In this document: positions 42,946 through 51,136 of the stretch, in pieces | Layout: the number at the start of each line of letters is the position of its first letter | Numbering within the stretch: position 1 is the first letter of the stretch | Source: Marvinbryantia formatexigens | GTDB lineage: Bacteria > Bacillota > Clostridia > Oscillospirales > Ruminococcaceae | Length of the DNA stretch: 64,000 bases | NCBI GenBank assembly: GCA_021771035.1 | Contig: JAETPU010000002.1 | Span: forward strand, 1 to 64,000 | Direction of reading: 5' to 3' | Program-made: the position numbers and the translations under genes | The notes under the pieces: generated by a model | The model's input: only the letters and a program-made list of their open reading frames with translations | The model's database searches: none | Told to the model about the DNA's origin: nothing

Positions 42946-44241
42946 ATGAAGACAGTTTACATGAGTTTTAGTACGGATCTGCTGCACAGCGGGCATATTG
43001 CCATTCTTCAGAAGGCGGCCCAGCTGGGAGAACTGACGGTTGGCGTCCTGACGGATCAGGTGATTGCCAGCTACAAACGCTTTCCGCTGCTCAGTTATGA
43101 GGAGCGGGTCAGTATGCTGGAGAATATTCGAGGCGTCCACAAGGTGGTGGAGCAGAACAGCCTGAGCTATGCCGAGAACCTGCGCAAGCTCAAACCGGAC
43201 TATGTGGTTCATGGAGACGACTGGAAATCCGGGATTCAGAAGCCGATTCGGGATGAGGTTGTCGCAATTCTGGGAGAATACGGCGGTCAACTGGTGGAAT
43301 ACCCCTATTCCAATGAGGAGAAGTACCAGGCCCTGGAGGAGCGTTCCCGGGCACACCTGTCTATTCCGGATATCCGGCGCGGACGTCTGCGCAAGCTGCT
43401 TGAGATGAAGCCGCTGGTCAGCATTATCGAGGCTCACAGTGGTATTACGGGCCTGATTGCGGAGAAAACTACGGTTGTGACTGACGGCAAGGCAAAGCAG
43501 TTTGACGGAATGTGGGTGTCCAGCCTGTGTGATTCCACGGCAAAGGGCAAGCCGGACATTGAGCTGGTGGATATGTCCTCAAGGCTGCGTACCATTGACG
43601 ATATTATGGAGGTCACCACAAAGCCGATTATCCTGGATGGGGATACCGGCGGGCTGATTGAGCACTTTGTGTACAATGTGCGCACCTTGGAGAGAATGGG
43701 TGTGTCCGCGGTGATCATTGAGGATAAAACCGGGCTGAAGAAGAACTCGCTGTTCGGTACTGAGGTGGAGCAGACCCAGGATTCCATTGAGCACTTCTGT
43801 GAGAAGATTGCAGCGGGCAAAAAGGCGGTTAAGACAAAGGAGTTCATGATTATCGCCAGAATTGAAAGCCTGATTCTGGAGCGGGGAATGGAGGATGCCC
43901 TCGCCCGGGCGTTTGCGTTTGTGAAAGCCGGAGCGGATGGCATTATGATTCATTCCAGGAAAAAGGATCCCGCTGAGATCTTTGAGTTCTGTGAAAAGTT
44001 CCGTGCAAAGGATGCCATTACTCCCATCGTGGTGGTGCCCACTTCGTTTAATACCGTCACTGAGGAAGAGTTTGCAGCCCGGGGCGTCAATATTGTGATC
44101 TATGCCAACCAGCTGACCAGAAGCGCGTTCCCGGCCATGCAGAAGGTTGCCACGACCATTTTGGAAACTCACCGCGCCAAGGAAGCCGATGACCTCTGTA
44201 TGCCCATTAAGGAAATTCTCACCTTGATTCCGGAAGAATAA
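42946..44241 (+). CDS. pepM: Fom1-like cytidylyltransferase / phosphoenolpyruvate mutase fusion
   Basis: A 431-aa protein with two domains. Residues 1-140 are a TagD/GCT-like cytidylyltransferase with the HxGH motif (LLHSGHIAILQKAAQLGELT). Residues 150-431 are PEP mutase: SIIEAHSGITGLIAE, FDGMWVSSLCDST, LDGDTGG and the mutase signature EDKTGLKKNS, which separates it from isocitrate lyase-type enzymes. The mutase makes the C-P bond of phosphonopyruvate. The same fused architecture is known in Fom1 of fosfomycin producers, where the N-terminal domain makes CMP-hydroxyethylphosphonate. Confidence 0.93.
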   Translation: MKTVYMSFSTDLLHSGHIAILQKAAQLGELTVGVLTDQVIASYKRFPLLSYEERVSMLENIRGVHKVVEQNSLSYAENLRKLKPDYVVHGDDWKSGIQKPIRDEVVAILGEYGGQLVEYPYSNEEKYQALEERSRAHLSIPDIRRGRLRKLLEMKPLVSIIEAHSGITGLIAEKTTVVTDGKAKQFDGMWVSSLCDSTAKGKPDIELVDMSSRLRTIDDIMEVTTKPIILDGDTGGLIEHFVYNVRTLERMGVSAVIIEDKTGLKKNSLFGTEVEQTQDSIEHFCEKIAAGKKAVKTKEFMIIARIESLILERGMEDALARAFAFVKAGADGIMIHSRKKDPAEIFEFCEKFRAKDAITPIVVVPTSFNTVTEEEFAARGVNIVIYANQLTRSAFPAMQKVATTILETHRAKEADDLCMPIKEILTLIPEE

Positions 44242-44304
44242 TCGTATGGTTCCGTCAGGGTGCGTGCCGCAGTGCCGAGCCGTAATGCTCAAAAAGGAAG
44301 GATT

Positions 44305-45441
44305 ATGCAGATGAAAACTAAGCCGTTTTGCAGCGCAGAAATTGTTTTTTCAGATTTGGAGAAGCTCAAGGAGAGATTGCTCTCTCTCCCGGTGAAAAAT
44401 ATCCTGCTAATCATGGGCGCCGCCGGTGAGAATTGGTGGAACCTCCATTCATTTTTGCAGGAGATGTCCAAGCGCTATACGGTTACCTGGCTGAAAACCG
44501 ATGTGGCCAACCCGGATCAGCGGGATGTGTGTGCGGCGCTGGCCCAGATAGGGGATGCTCCGGTTGATGTCATTCTCGCCATCGGCGGGGGAAGCGTCAT
44601 CGATTTGGCCAAGGCCGTCAGCGCCTTTTATGATAAGGATAAGAATGGCAGCTATACGGTTGAGGAGATTACGCAGAGTATCCGCAGCAAATCCTATCAG
44701 AACAAACAGGAGTATCTGGACATTATTGCGGTGCCCTCCACAGCGGGAACCGGTTCTGAGGTAACCCAGTGGGCCACTGTTTGGGACTGCGGCAAAACCA
44801 GCAAATTCTCCATCGATGCCCCTGAGCTCAAGCCGGCTCTGGCGGTAATTGTGCCGGAACTCACCATGACGCTGCCCAAAAAGCTGGTACTCTCCACTGC
44901 GCTGGATGCGGTTGCCCACGCTATGGAGGCCTTTTGGTCCAGACATACCAATCCGATGGTCAAGGATCTGTCTCTGCAGGCGATTCGTGTTGTGACGGCG
45001 AATCTGAAGGATGCTTTGGAAAATCCCCAGGATCGGGCGCTGCGGGAAAAATTGTGCCGCGGGTCTTTGCTGGCGGGGCTGGCTTTTTCCCAGACCCGTA
45101 CCACTGCCTGCCATTCCATCTCCTATCCGCTGTCCTTTTTGCATCAGGTTCCCCATGGGTTTGCGGCGGCCATGACGCTGGCGCAGGTGGCGGCTGTCAA
45201 TGAGCCGGCCACGGAGAATTTTGATGAACTGGCCGCTGTTTTTGCGCCCTATGGCGGGATTCAGCAGTGGATGGACAGTGTGTGTCAGGGGGTTTTGGAG
45301 CTGAGACTTCATACCTTTGGCATTACACAGCAGGATATCCCCAATATTGTCCATTACGCCTTTACCGCCGGACGCATGGATAATAACCCTGTGGACTTGA
45401 CACAGGAGGATGTGGCTTCCATTCTCGGGGCAATTCAGTAA
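44305..45441 (+). CDS. iron-containing alcohol dehydrogenase, probable phosphonoacetaldehyde reductase
   Basis: A 378-aa group III Fe-alcohol dehydrogenase: cofactor segments ILAIGGGSVIDLAKAV and PSTAGTGSEVTQWA; metal ligands in LDAVAHAMEAFW (Asp, His), and further His in CHSISYPLSFLHQVPHG. Enzymes of this type beside pepM and ppd (PhpC, FomC) reduce phosphonoacetaldehyde to 2-hydroxyethylphosphonate. No 2-aminoethylphosphonate transaminase is present, which favours the hydroxy product. The start at 44305 or 44311 cannot be separated. Confidence 0.88.
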   Translation: MQMKTKPFCSAEIVFSDLEKLKERLLSLPVKNILLIMGAAGENWWNLHSFLQEMSKRYTVTWLKTDVANPDQRDVCAALAQIGDAPVDVILAIGGGSVIDLAKAVSAFYDKDKNGSYTVEEITQSIRSKSYQNKQEYLDIIAVPSTAGTGSEVTQWATVWDCGKTSKFSIDAPELKPALAVIVPELTMTLPKKLVLSTALDAVAHAMEAFWSRHTNPMVKDLSLQAIRVVTANLKDALENPQDRALREKLCRGSLLAGLAFSQTRTTACHSISYPLSFLHQVPHGFAAAMTLAQVAAVNEPATENFDELAAVFAPYGGIQQWMDSVCQGVLELRLHTFGITQQDIPNIVHYAFTAGRMDNNPVDLTQEDVASILGAIQ

Positions 45442-45446
45442 TTTGG

Positions 45447-45481
45447 ACAGGGACAATGTGCCACAAGGCTATTGTCCCTGT
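45447..45481 (+). terminator. 11-bp hairpin between the phosphonate genes and the acyltransferases
   Basis: ACAGGGACAAT (45447-45457) pairs perfectly with ATTGTCCCTGT (45471-45481). Only TTGG follows, so it is a weak terminator or an RNA-processing hairpin. Confidence 0.5.
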
Positions 45482-45566
45482 TGGCTTCTATGGGTGAATC
45501 AAGTTGGTGGTAGGCCGAATACGGATTCTTGAGTTTGGGGACAGCGGCGCAAAGAGGGGGAAGTTT

Positions 45567-46817
45567 GTGAAATATACACAAATCGTTAAAAAATTAACGG
45601 GGGGGGGCTCTCATCTTACCCGATTAGGCATTCTTCACAAGAGCGCCGAGAAGGTTGGAAGAAAGGCGAATGCAGTATTAAATTCGGAATTTTTGGTATT
45701 GCAGTCGATCGCCATCCTGTTGGTGGTGATTGGACACGGCAAAGATGCGTCAATCAGCCTTTTTTCGGACTGGTTTCCGATATATTCCTTCCATGTCCCC
45801 CTGTTTCTGTTTATCTCCGGGTATTTTTACCGTGAGAACTATGAGGAATCCGTGGGAAGTTTTATCCACAAGAAGTTCAGAACCTGGCTTGTTCCATACT
45901 TTGCCTGGAGACTGGCCTATGGACTGCTTATGACCGTACTTGTGAGCAGTGGGATTCTGCACTATGGAGAAACCTTCCATTTGGCCGCATATTTCTTGGA
46001 TCCCTGGATGAAGGACGATTCCTTTAAGCTCATGCTGCCCGCCTGGATGATCCCCACAATGTTCTTACTCCAGCTCTGCTTTATTGGGATACGCAGGCTG
46101 TTTTCTTTCCTGCACGACAAAAAAGAGGGGGTAGTTTTCGCCCTTGCGGTTCTGATTGGCTTGGGCGGCGTTGTGCTTGCCAACCGGGGTTTTCAAACCG
46201 GTCCCCTGCTGACCGTGGCCCGGGTTGCCTTTTTACTGCCGGTGTATCATTTTGGGTATCTTTATAAAAAGGTTTTGGAGAAACGGGATCGGGCAGGCAA
46301 TTTGCTGTATTTCGGTCTCCTGTTTACAGTACAATTCATCCTGCTGAAATGCTGTCACAATTTAAAACTGAATGTCTACAGCGGACAATTTTCGGATTTT
46401 ATTCTGCTCCCATACCTGAGTACCGTCACCGGAATTTTGTTTTGGCTGCGTGTGTCCAAAATTTTGGCAAAGTCCATTGGCTCCAGCCGGATTGTACGGT
46501 TGATCGGCCAGAATACTTGGACGGTTATGATGCATCATGCTCTTGTATTTTTTGCTATCAATTTTATGCTCTTTCTGTTAAAGGAGCCTTTCAACCTGAC
46601 CGGTTTCAATGTAGGCAGCTTTCAGAAGAACCTCTGGTATACCTATTCACCGGGTGAACCGCGCTTTGCACTGTTTTATGTCGTCGCCGGAGTGGCTGTG
46701 CCGCTCCTGATTAAGTACATATGGGAGAAGCTGATTTGCTGGCTGGACCAAAAAACAGCAGTACAGGGCCCGAAAACCCAAGATATGGATACAAAGGAGC
46801 GGAGTTATGCAAAATAG
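45567..46817 (+). CDS. acyltransferase family 3 membrane protein, copy 1, with G9 tract
   Basis: A 416-aa integral membrane acyltransferase (OafA/EpsH-like), about ten helices, from the GTG at 45567 (GAGGGGG upstream). Diagnostic are the early AILLVVIGHGKD (catalytic His) and PLFLFISGYFYR. It would O-acylate a sugar of the polymer. Codons 11-16 contain nine consecutive G (45599-45607) encoding Gly-Gly-Gly; the paralogue downstream has GGGGAGGGG there. A one-base slip in G9 would shut off the protein, so this may be a phase-variable gene. Confidence 0.88.
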   Translation: MKYTQIVKKLTGGGSHLTRLGILHKSAEKVGRKANAVLNSEFLVLQSIAILLVVIGHGKDASISLFSDWFPIYSFHVPLFLFISGYFYRENYEESVGSFIHKKFRTWLVPYFAWRLAYGLLMTVLVSSGILHYGETFHLAAYFLDPWMKDDSFKLMLPAWMIPTMFLLQLCFIGIRRLFSFLHDKKEGVVFALAVLIGLGGVVLANRGFQTGPLLTVARVAFLLPVYHFGYLYKKVLEKRDRAGNLLYFGLLFTVQFILLKCCHNLKLNVYSGQFSDFILLPYLSTVTGILFWLRVSKILAKSIGSSRIVRLIGQNTWTVMMHHALVFFAINFMLFLLKEPFNLTGFNVGSFQKNLWYTYSPGEPRFALFYVVAGVAVPLLIKYIWEKLICWLDQKTAVQGPKTQDMDTKERSYAK

Positions 46818-48030
46818 ACAAATCGTTAAAAAATTAACGGGGAGGGGCTCTCATCTTGCCCGATTAGGCATTCTTCACAAGAGTGCCGAGAAGATAAGAA
46901 AAAAGGCTGACGCAGTCCTGAACCCGGAATTTTTGGTTTTACAATGTATTGCCATTATTATTGTCGTGATTGGACACGGTAAAAAATCAGGATTATCCCT
47001 GTTCTTCGACTGGTTTATGCCCGGCACCTTTCATATGCCAATTTTTATCTTTATTTCCGGGTATTTTTTTAAACCGCAGCAGGCTTCTAGAATATGGGCG
47101 TTTATCTGGAAAAAAGTAAAGGCATTCATTCTGCCGTATTATGTCTGGAACGCGGTTTATGGTATTTTTATAACAGGCCTGCACCATTTTAATATTGTAC
47201 GGTTCGGGGGTTCTTTGTCGCTATATAACTTTTTTGTTGCACCTTGGATGAAAGGGACCCAGTTTAGCTTTAATGTTGGCGGATGGTTTGTTCTGTCCCT
47301 GTTTTTGGTTCAGGTTGTTTATGTATTGTTGCGAAGGGCTGCCGATGCGGTAAAACTTCCGGAAGTAGGATTCACAACTATCTTGTTCGGGATTGGAATG
47401 CTGAGTGTTCTGATGGCGTATTATAAATGGAACCAGGGATTCCTGCTGCCGCTTGTGAAAATGGGTTTTCTTCTTCCTTTTTACCAGTTTGGATATCGTT
47501 ACAAAACTGTATGGGAGAAGAAGGACAAGCTGTCATCCGTCCTCTATTTTGGAATCCTGTTTACGCTTCGGTTTATCCTGCTGAAGGTTTATCACAGCCT
47601 GGATTTGGCGGTTTACGCTGGTGGTTTTGGGTATCAAAATCCATTGGTTCCCTATTTGGGAGCGATGACAGGGATATTGTTCTGGCTCAGGATTGCAAAA
47701 ATGCTGGCGCCCGCATTGAAGGAGGATAAGGCGGTTCGATATATCGGACAAAATACTTGGACGGTAATGATGCACCACCCAGTTTCGTTTTTTGCCATAA
47801 ACTGTGGGGTTTGGCTTCTTTCCGGCTGGCTTCGTCTGGATGGCTTCAATCTGGCGAAATTTCAAACGGATATCTGGTATTACTACTCTCCCGGCGAGCC
47901 CCGGTTTGCCTTTTTCTACGCAGTGGCCGGGGTTGCGGTTCCGCTTCTGATAAAATATGGGGTGGAGCGCTTGACCCTTTGGCTGGATGAGAGGAAATGC
48001 GCGCAAGCCACCCTGCGCGGCGGGTGTTAG
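46807..48030 (+). CDS. acyltransferase family 3 membrane protein, copy 2
   Basis: A 407-aa paralogue of the preceding gene, overlapping it by 11 bp. The catalytic region is AIIIVVIGHGKKS and PIFIFISGYFFK. The first roughly 75 bp are almost identical in the two genes, then similarity falls to a diverged-paralogue level, so either gene conversion or a functional leader keeps the 5' ends alike. It is the last gene of the polysaccharide operon. It would add an acyl group at another position or with another donor. Confidence 0.88.
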   Translation: MQNRQIVKKLTGRGSHLARLGILHKSAEKIRKKADAVLNPEFLVLQCIAIIIVVIGHGKKSGLSLFFDWFMPGTFHMPIFIFISGYFFKPQQASRIWAFIWKKVKAFILPYYVWNAVYGIFITGLHHFNIVRFGGSLSLYNFFVAPWMKGTQFSFNVGGWFVLSLFLVQVVYVLLRRAADAVKLPEVGFTTILFGIGMLSVLMAYYKWNQGFLLPLVKMGFLLPFYQFGYRYKTVWEKKDKLSSVLYFGILFTLRFILLKVYHSLDLAVYAGGFGYQNPLVPYLGAMTGILFWLRIAKMLAPALKEDKAVRYIGQNTWTVMMHHPVSFFAINCGVWLLSGWLRLDGFNLAKFQTDIWYYYSPGEPRFAFFYAVAGVAVPLLIKYGVERLTLWLDERKCAQATLRGGC

Positions 48031-48253
48031 CGCCCTGGTGGCTGTTGCAGATTAGCTGTCACGCGGGGATGGCTTGCCTGAAATGCTCGTGGTGAAATGA
48101 GACGAGGGGAAACGGGAGTTTTGTCAAATTCAACAAATTACATAGAATATATTTCCTATAGATAAAAATATATTTACAATTTGTTCTTAATTGCTCTCAT
48201 ATTTCTTTGTTATCCTAATAGTTAGACTGTTTTGGAATATTTACATTGTTCCA

Positions 48254-48282
48254 TTGCTTATGAACCGGATTTCAGTTATAAT
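48254..48282 (+). promoter_or_regulatory. sigma-A promoter for the flavodoxin-like gene
   Basis: TTGCTT, a 17-nt spacer and a perfect TATAAT (48277-48282), 64 bp before the ATG. The AT-rich stretch 48110-48250 before it shows no gene. Confidence 0.75.
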
Positions 48283-48345
48283 AGATAGAGATCCGGCAGC
48301 AGTTGCTGCATATGAGAGCCATATAAAAAGGAAGGAAGAAGCATT

Positions 48346-48777
48346 ATGAAGCTCAGAGTTCTGTATCATGGAAAAGACGGAAACGCCTACGCGATGGCGG
48401 ACAAATTCTCTCGGGAGTTCCGCTGCACTTGTGATAAAATCCCGCCGGCATATCCCTGCGATGGCGAGATTCTCCTGCTGTTGGGGGCAGAGACCAGCAA
48501 GAAAAACGCTCCCCGTGAGCTGGTAGAGTTCTGCAAAACCCTGGATGCTAAGCGCACAAAGAACGTGGCCTTCTTTACAGTTGGCACCACCTCTGCTGAG
48601 AATGTGGCTGAGATGAAGGCGGTTTTGGAGAAAAACGGCGTTCATGTCTGCGAGGATGTCTTCAATGTCCCGGCTAAGGGCGGCCTGTTTAAGAAAGCTT
48701 TCATCACAGAGGGCGATCTGGAGAACAGCATGACATGGGCCAACAAAATTGTGGATTCCCTGTTTGACAGAAGATAA
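48346..48777 (+). CDS. flavodoxin-like fold protein
   Basis: A 143-aa protein with the alternating beta/alpha pattern of flavodoxins: LRVLYHGKDGNAYAMADKFS at the FMN-phosphate loop, EILLLLGAETSKK in the middle, and KNVAFFTVGTTSAENVAEMK. It lacks the strict TxTGNT motif, so FMN binding is likely but not proven. It may act as a small electron carrier. It has its own promoter and terminator. Confidence 0.72.
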   Translation: MKLRVLYHGKDGNAYAMADKFSREFRCTCDKIPPAYPCDGEILLLLGAETSKKNAPRELVEFCKTLDAKRTKNVAFFTVGTTSAENVAEMKAVLEKNGVHVCEDVFNVPAKGGLFKKAFITEGDLENSMTWANKIVDSLFDRR

Positions 48778-48852
48778 GAGGGGTTACATAGGGGAAAGTG
48801 AAAATTAATTTTTAATTTTTCCTTTGAAAGATTGTTGATTCCCGATTTCATA

Positions 48853-48889
48853 AGAGGACTGGTTTCTTATTGGACCAGTCCTCTTTTTC
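48853..48889 (+). terminator. intrinsic terminator after the flavodoxin-like gene
   Basis: AGAGGACTGGT pairs with ACCAGTCCTCT (48874-48884), followed by TTTTT. It lies 76 bp beyond the stop. Confidence 0.85.
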
Positions 48890-49133
48890 TGCATTTTTGC
48901 AGGAACTTGGCAGAATTTTTCATTTTTTTCGGGATTGTTGCAGAAATAATCGAAAAACAGAGTAATTATTCATTTTCGCCATGGTTTAAGCGTTGACAAA
49001 CCCCTGGTTTTGAGGTATTATGCATTCGGCAAAAATAGAACACAACAAGGGGGCTGCTTCCGATATCGCTGTCTTTTGACAAGAGGAGGCGGCTTTTTTA
49101 TGGGGTAGCGGTTCGCTGAAAAAAGGGGTGCGT

Positions 49134-50030
49134 TTGAGTTTGAAACCGTTTCAAAAACTCAAGGAAGTTCAGCCGAAAAAGACCAAGAAAGAGAACCTGA
49201 GGGAATTCCTGATGCTCACATTGGGCACGCTGCTGGTGGCAGTGGGCGTGTATTTTTTCAAGTTTCCCAATCACTTCTCCACGGGAGGCGTCAGCGGTAT
49301 CTCGATTATTTTGGGAAGCCTTCTGCCGCATATTACACCTGCTTCCCTGATGTTCGCCATCAATATGTTCCTGCTTCTCCTGGGATTCTTAGTGTTTGGC
49401 AAGGATTTTGGCATTAAAACTGCCTATTGCAGTACGCTGCTTTCCTCTGCCACCTGGATTTTGGAGCGGATTATTCCGATGAACCAGCCGTTCACCGATC
49501 AGCCGCTCCTGGAACTCTGTTTTGCAGTGGGACTGCCGGCAGTGGGTTCCGCCATCCTGTTTAATATTCAGGGCTCCACCGGCGGTACCGATGTTGTTGC
49601 AATGATCCTCAAAAAATTCACCCATCTGGATATCGGCAAGGCGTTGATGCTCAGTGATATTGTCATCACCTTCTCCTCCTTTGCGTTCGGCATTCAGACA
49701 GGGCTGTTCTCCATCCTGGGCCTGGTGGCAAAATCCCTGATGGTGGATATGGTAATTGAAAACATCAATATGTGCAAATATCTGACCATCATCACCTCGA
49801 ACCCAGAGCCCATCTGCGATTATATCATTCAGGTTTTGCACCGGGGCGCCACCACCTATGACGCCAAGGGCGCTTTTAACCATGACAACAAGGAGATCAT
49901 CCTTACGGCAATGCGCCGGGGACAGGCTGTGCTGCTGCGCCAGTTTGTCCGGTCAGTGGATCCCAAGGCTTTCGTGCTGATTACCAATACCAGCGAGATT
50001 GTGGGCAAGGGGTTCCGCGGCGTCAGCTGA
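49134..50030 (+). CDS. YitT family membrane protein
   Basis: A 298-aa protein with five or six membrane helices. The family segments are FFKFPNHFSTGGVSGISIIL, FNIQGSTGGTDVVAMILKKF, and the C-terminal cytosolic DUF2179 domain from about residue 215 (YLTIITSNPEPICDYIIQVL, RGATTYDAKGAF). YitT proteins are widespread in Firmicutes and probably membrane transporters, with no firm substrate. The TTG at 49134 has AAGGGG 5 nt before; a GTG at 49128 in the same frame is possible. It stands alone. Confidence 0.9.
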   Translation: MSLKPFQKLKEVQPKKTKKENLREFLMLTLGTLLVAVGVYFFKFPNHFSTGGVSGISIILGSLLPHITPASLMFAINMFLLLLGFLVFGKDFGIKTAYCSTLLSSATWILERIIPMNQPFTDQPLLELCFAVGLPAVGSAILFNIQGSTGGTDVVAMILKKFTHLDIGKALMLSDIVITFSSFAFGIQTGLFSILGLVAKSLMVDMVIENINMCKYLTIITSNPEPICDYIIQVLHRGATTYDAKGAFNHDNKEIILTAMRRGQAVLLRQFVRSVDPKAFVLITNTSEIVGKGFRGVS

Positions 50031-50445
50031 TATTTCGGAGAATTGAACCGCTTGGAGGATTCCGGGCGGTTTTTCTTTTGCCGTTTTTAGCAAGCCAAAC
50101 TCACTGGTTCTGCCAAGGGGACTGGAATAGGCCTTACCGGATAGCCGGTTTTACAGATTGCTGCCCCAATAAGCGGTAATGGGATAAGAGCTTTCAACCA
50201 AGGGGTCCGGACGCGCTTGGAGAGAACGCAGAATGAAAGGCGGTTCATAAAAACCGCAATGTAACGGGGTTAGCGGCGGCGGGACAGTATCTTTGAGCCC
50301 CCTTCCCGGCAGCCGGAGCCGGCCGGCGGCTGATAGGCGGATGTAACCGTTTCCGATTTGTTTTGGCCTGGGATGATTGGTTCCAGCGTACAGCGGCGGT
50401 ACCATAATTTAAAGAAATTTGCCATAGAGCCCAGGGCGATTTTGT

Positions 50446-50563
50446 GATACAATATTCGTGCAAGCACGAATATCTGGGAGTTTCGCTCACCGGCCCGAAA
50501 GCATGGACGGTGTTTGGCAAGGCCAAACCGCAAAACGTCCCGGTTTAGTTCAGGCCTTTTTAT
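50446..50563 (+). repeat. structured repeat (family S), tandem copy D
   Basis: The first of three head-to-tail 118-bp units. It opens with TGTGATACAAT, then a perfect 11-bp hairpin (ATATTCGTGC-AA-GCACGAATAT), GGGAGTTTCG, CACCGGCC paired with a later GGCCGGTG-like arm, GTTTGGC paired to GCCAAAC-like, and AAAACGTCCCGG closing on GGGAGTTT. Confidence 0.8.
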
Positions 50564-50681
50564 GATACAATATTCGTGCAAGCACGAATATTTGGGAGTT
50601 TCGCTCACCGGCCCGAAGGCACGGCCGGTGTTTGGCAAAGCCAAACCGCAAAACGTCCCGGTTTAGTTCAGGCCTTTTTAT
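50564..50681 (+). repeat. structured repeat (family S), tandem copy E
   Basis: Second 118-bp unit, nearly identical to copy D. Here both inner hairpins are perfect: CACCGGCC/GGCCGGTG and GTTTGGC-AAA-GCCAAAC. It begins TATGATACAAT, so every unit carries its own -10-like box. Confidence 0.8.
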
Positions 50682-50764
50682 GATACAATATTCGTGCAAG
50701 CACGAATATCTGGGAGTTTCGCTCACCGGCCCGAAAGCACGGCCGGTGTTTAGGAAAGCCGTTG
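50682..50764 (+). repeat. structured repeat (family S), truncated tandem copy F
   Basis: Third unit, identical through the first hairpin and the CACCGGCC/GGCCGGTG hairpin, then departing after GTGTTTAGGAAAGCCG, so the closing stem is missing. Confidence 0.75.
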
Positions 50765-51136
50765 TACGGATCGGCTGTTTAGGAGCGGTATTCAATTACC
50801 TGCGCGGGATGCGGGCGGTCAACGTGCCTTGAGCCGTCCGGTCTGTGCCCAGGCGCAGGCTGGCTGGGCTTGGTGGCAGGGGCAGCTGCACGCTGGCGCC
50901 ATTTGCGGGACTTCTGGCTCAACAGTCCGGAACAGGGGATTGCCGGGCTGCGTTGGCGCCCGTCCGAAAAGGTTCCGGTGGGGTCCTGCGTATGGCGGGA
51001 GTGCGGCTTTGGCACCCAGCGTCCCAAGGAAAAAAACAATTCCGGAAACATTGGCTGGCAGGGCCTGGTTTCCTGTGTCTCACCGTGACCGGTGTGTGAT
51101 GAGAATTCCACGATAGTGACAGGAGAGAGGTAATTT
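50765..51136. other. non-coding gap before the patatin gene
   Basis: No credible gene or strong signal. The bases are GC-rich with overlapping meaningless frames in several registers. The only clear element is the AGGAGAGAGG ribosome site at 51120-51129. Confidence 0.5.

Noticed and set aside
50245..50795. Several overlapping minus-strand ORFs with repeated peptide segments
   Set aside because: They are translations of the 118-bp tandem repeats, lack ribosome sites, and their shared peptides only reflect the DNA repeat.
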